A stretch of DNA of 12,670 nucleotides, taken from contig CAUJII010000247.1 in NCBI GenBank assembly GCA_963205035.1, positions 1-12,670 on the forward strand. Reading direction: 5' to 3'. Below, in pieces: positions 12,668-12,670 of this stretch. The notes beneath the pieces were generated by a model. It was not told where the DNA came from and ran no database searches. It worked only from the letters and a program-made list of their open reading frames with translations. This DNA comes from Spirochaetota bacterium (GTDB lineage: Bacteria; Spirochaetota; Leptospiria; Turneriellales; Turneriellaceae). The position numbers were made by a program, and so were the translations under genes. The number at the start of each line of letters is the position of its first letter. The first letter of the stretch is position 1.

Positions 12668-12670
12668 GAA

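Overview
The window looks like an ordinary chromosomal stretch from a bacterium of roughly 50% GC. The gene set (hfq beside miaA, a short-form mannose-1-phosphate guanylyltransferase, a UDP-glucuronate decarboxylase, several lineage-type hypotheticals) would fit a Leptospiraceae-like spirochaete. That placement is an impression from gene style and was not tested by any search.

Layout. 1-497 (minus) is the N-terminal part of a membrane sensor with a nitrate/nitrite-type (NIT) sensing domain, divergent from a FAD flavoprotein (595-1788). Next comes a toxin-antitoxin pair: ribbon-helix-helix antitoxin (1814-2038) and PIN-domain toxin (2022-2450), with an operator-like set of inverted repeats at the antitoxin start. 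A 207-bp imperfect palindrome (2475-2681), MITE-like, fills the space before a 52-codon small gene with a perfect TATAAT box (2737-2895). An unknown 267-residue protein (3005-3808) and a TetR regulator (3810-4496) form a tight pair.

The middle holds housekeeping genes. rpmI-rplT run on the minus strand (5138-4582) and are divergent from a plus-strand run: gmk, miaA, hfq, an SPFH-like membrane protein and manC (5251-9062). The SPFH gene sits where HflK/HflC follow hfq in enterobacteria. An ECF-type sigma factor (9707-9114, minus) converges on manC. A 358-bp divergent intergenic region (9708-10065) separates it from a UXS / acyl-CoA thioesterase / purN operon (10066-12151) with 4-bp start-stop overlaps. 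The window ends in a convergent hypothetical gene with a lysine-rich tail (12667-12260).

How the genes work together. gmk and purN serve purine metabolism. manC and the UXS make sugar nucleotides (GDP-mannose, UDP-xylose) for surface glycans. rpmI, rplT, miaA and hfq serve translation and RNA metabolism. No rRNA, tRNA, CRISPR array, transposase or prophage gene was seen. The most unusual signals are the long palindrome, repeated -10 boxes placed 5-8 bases before start codons that lack a Shine-Dalgarno sequence (suggesting leaderless mRNAs), a 17-bp direct repeat bracketing hfq, and the small genes or open frames at 2737-2895, 9774-10007 and 12148-12330.
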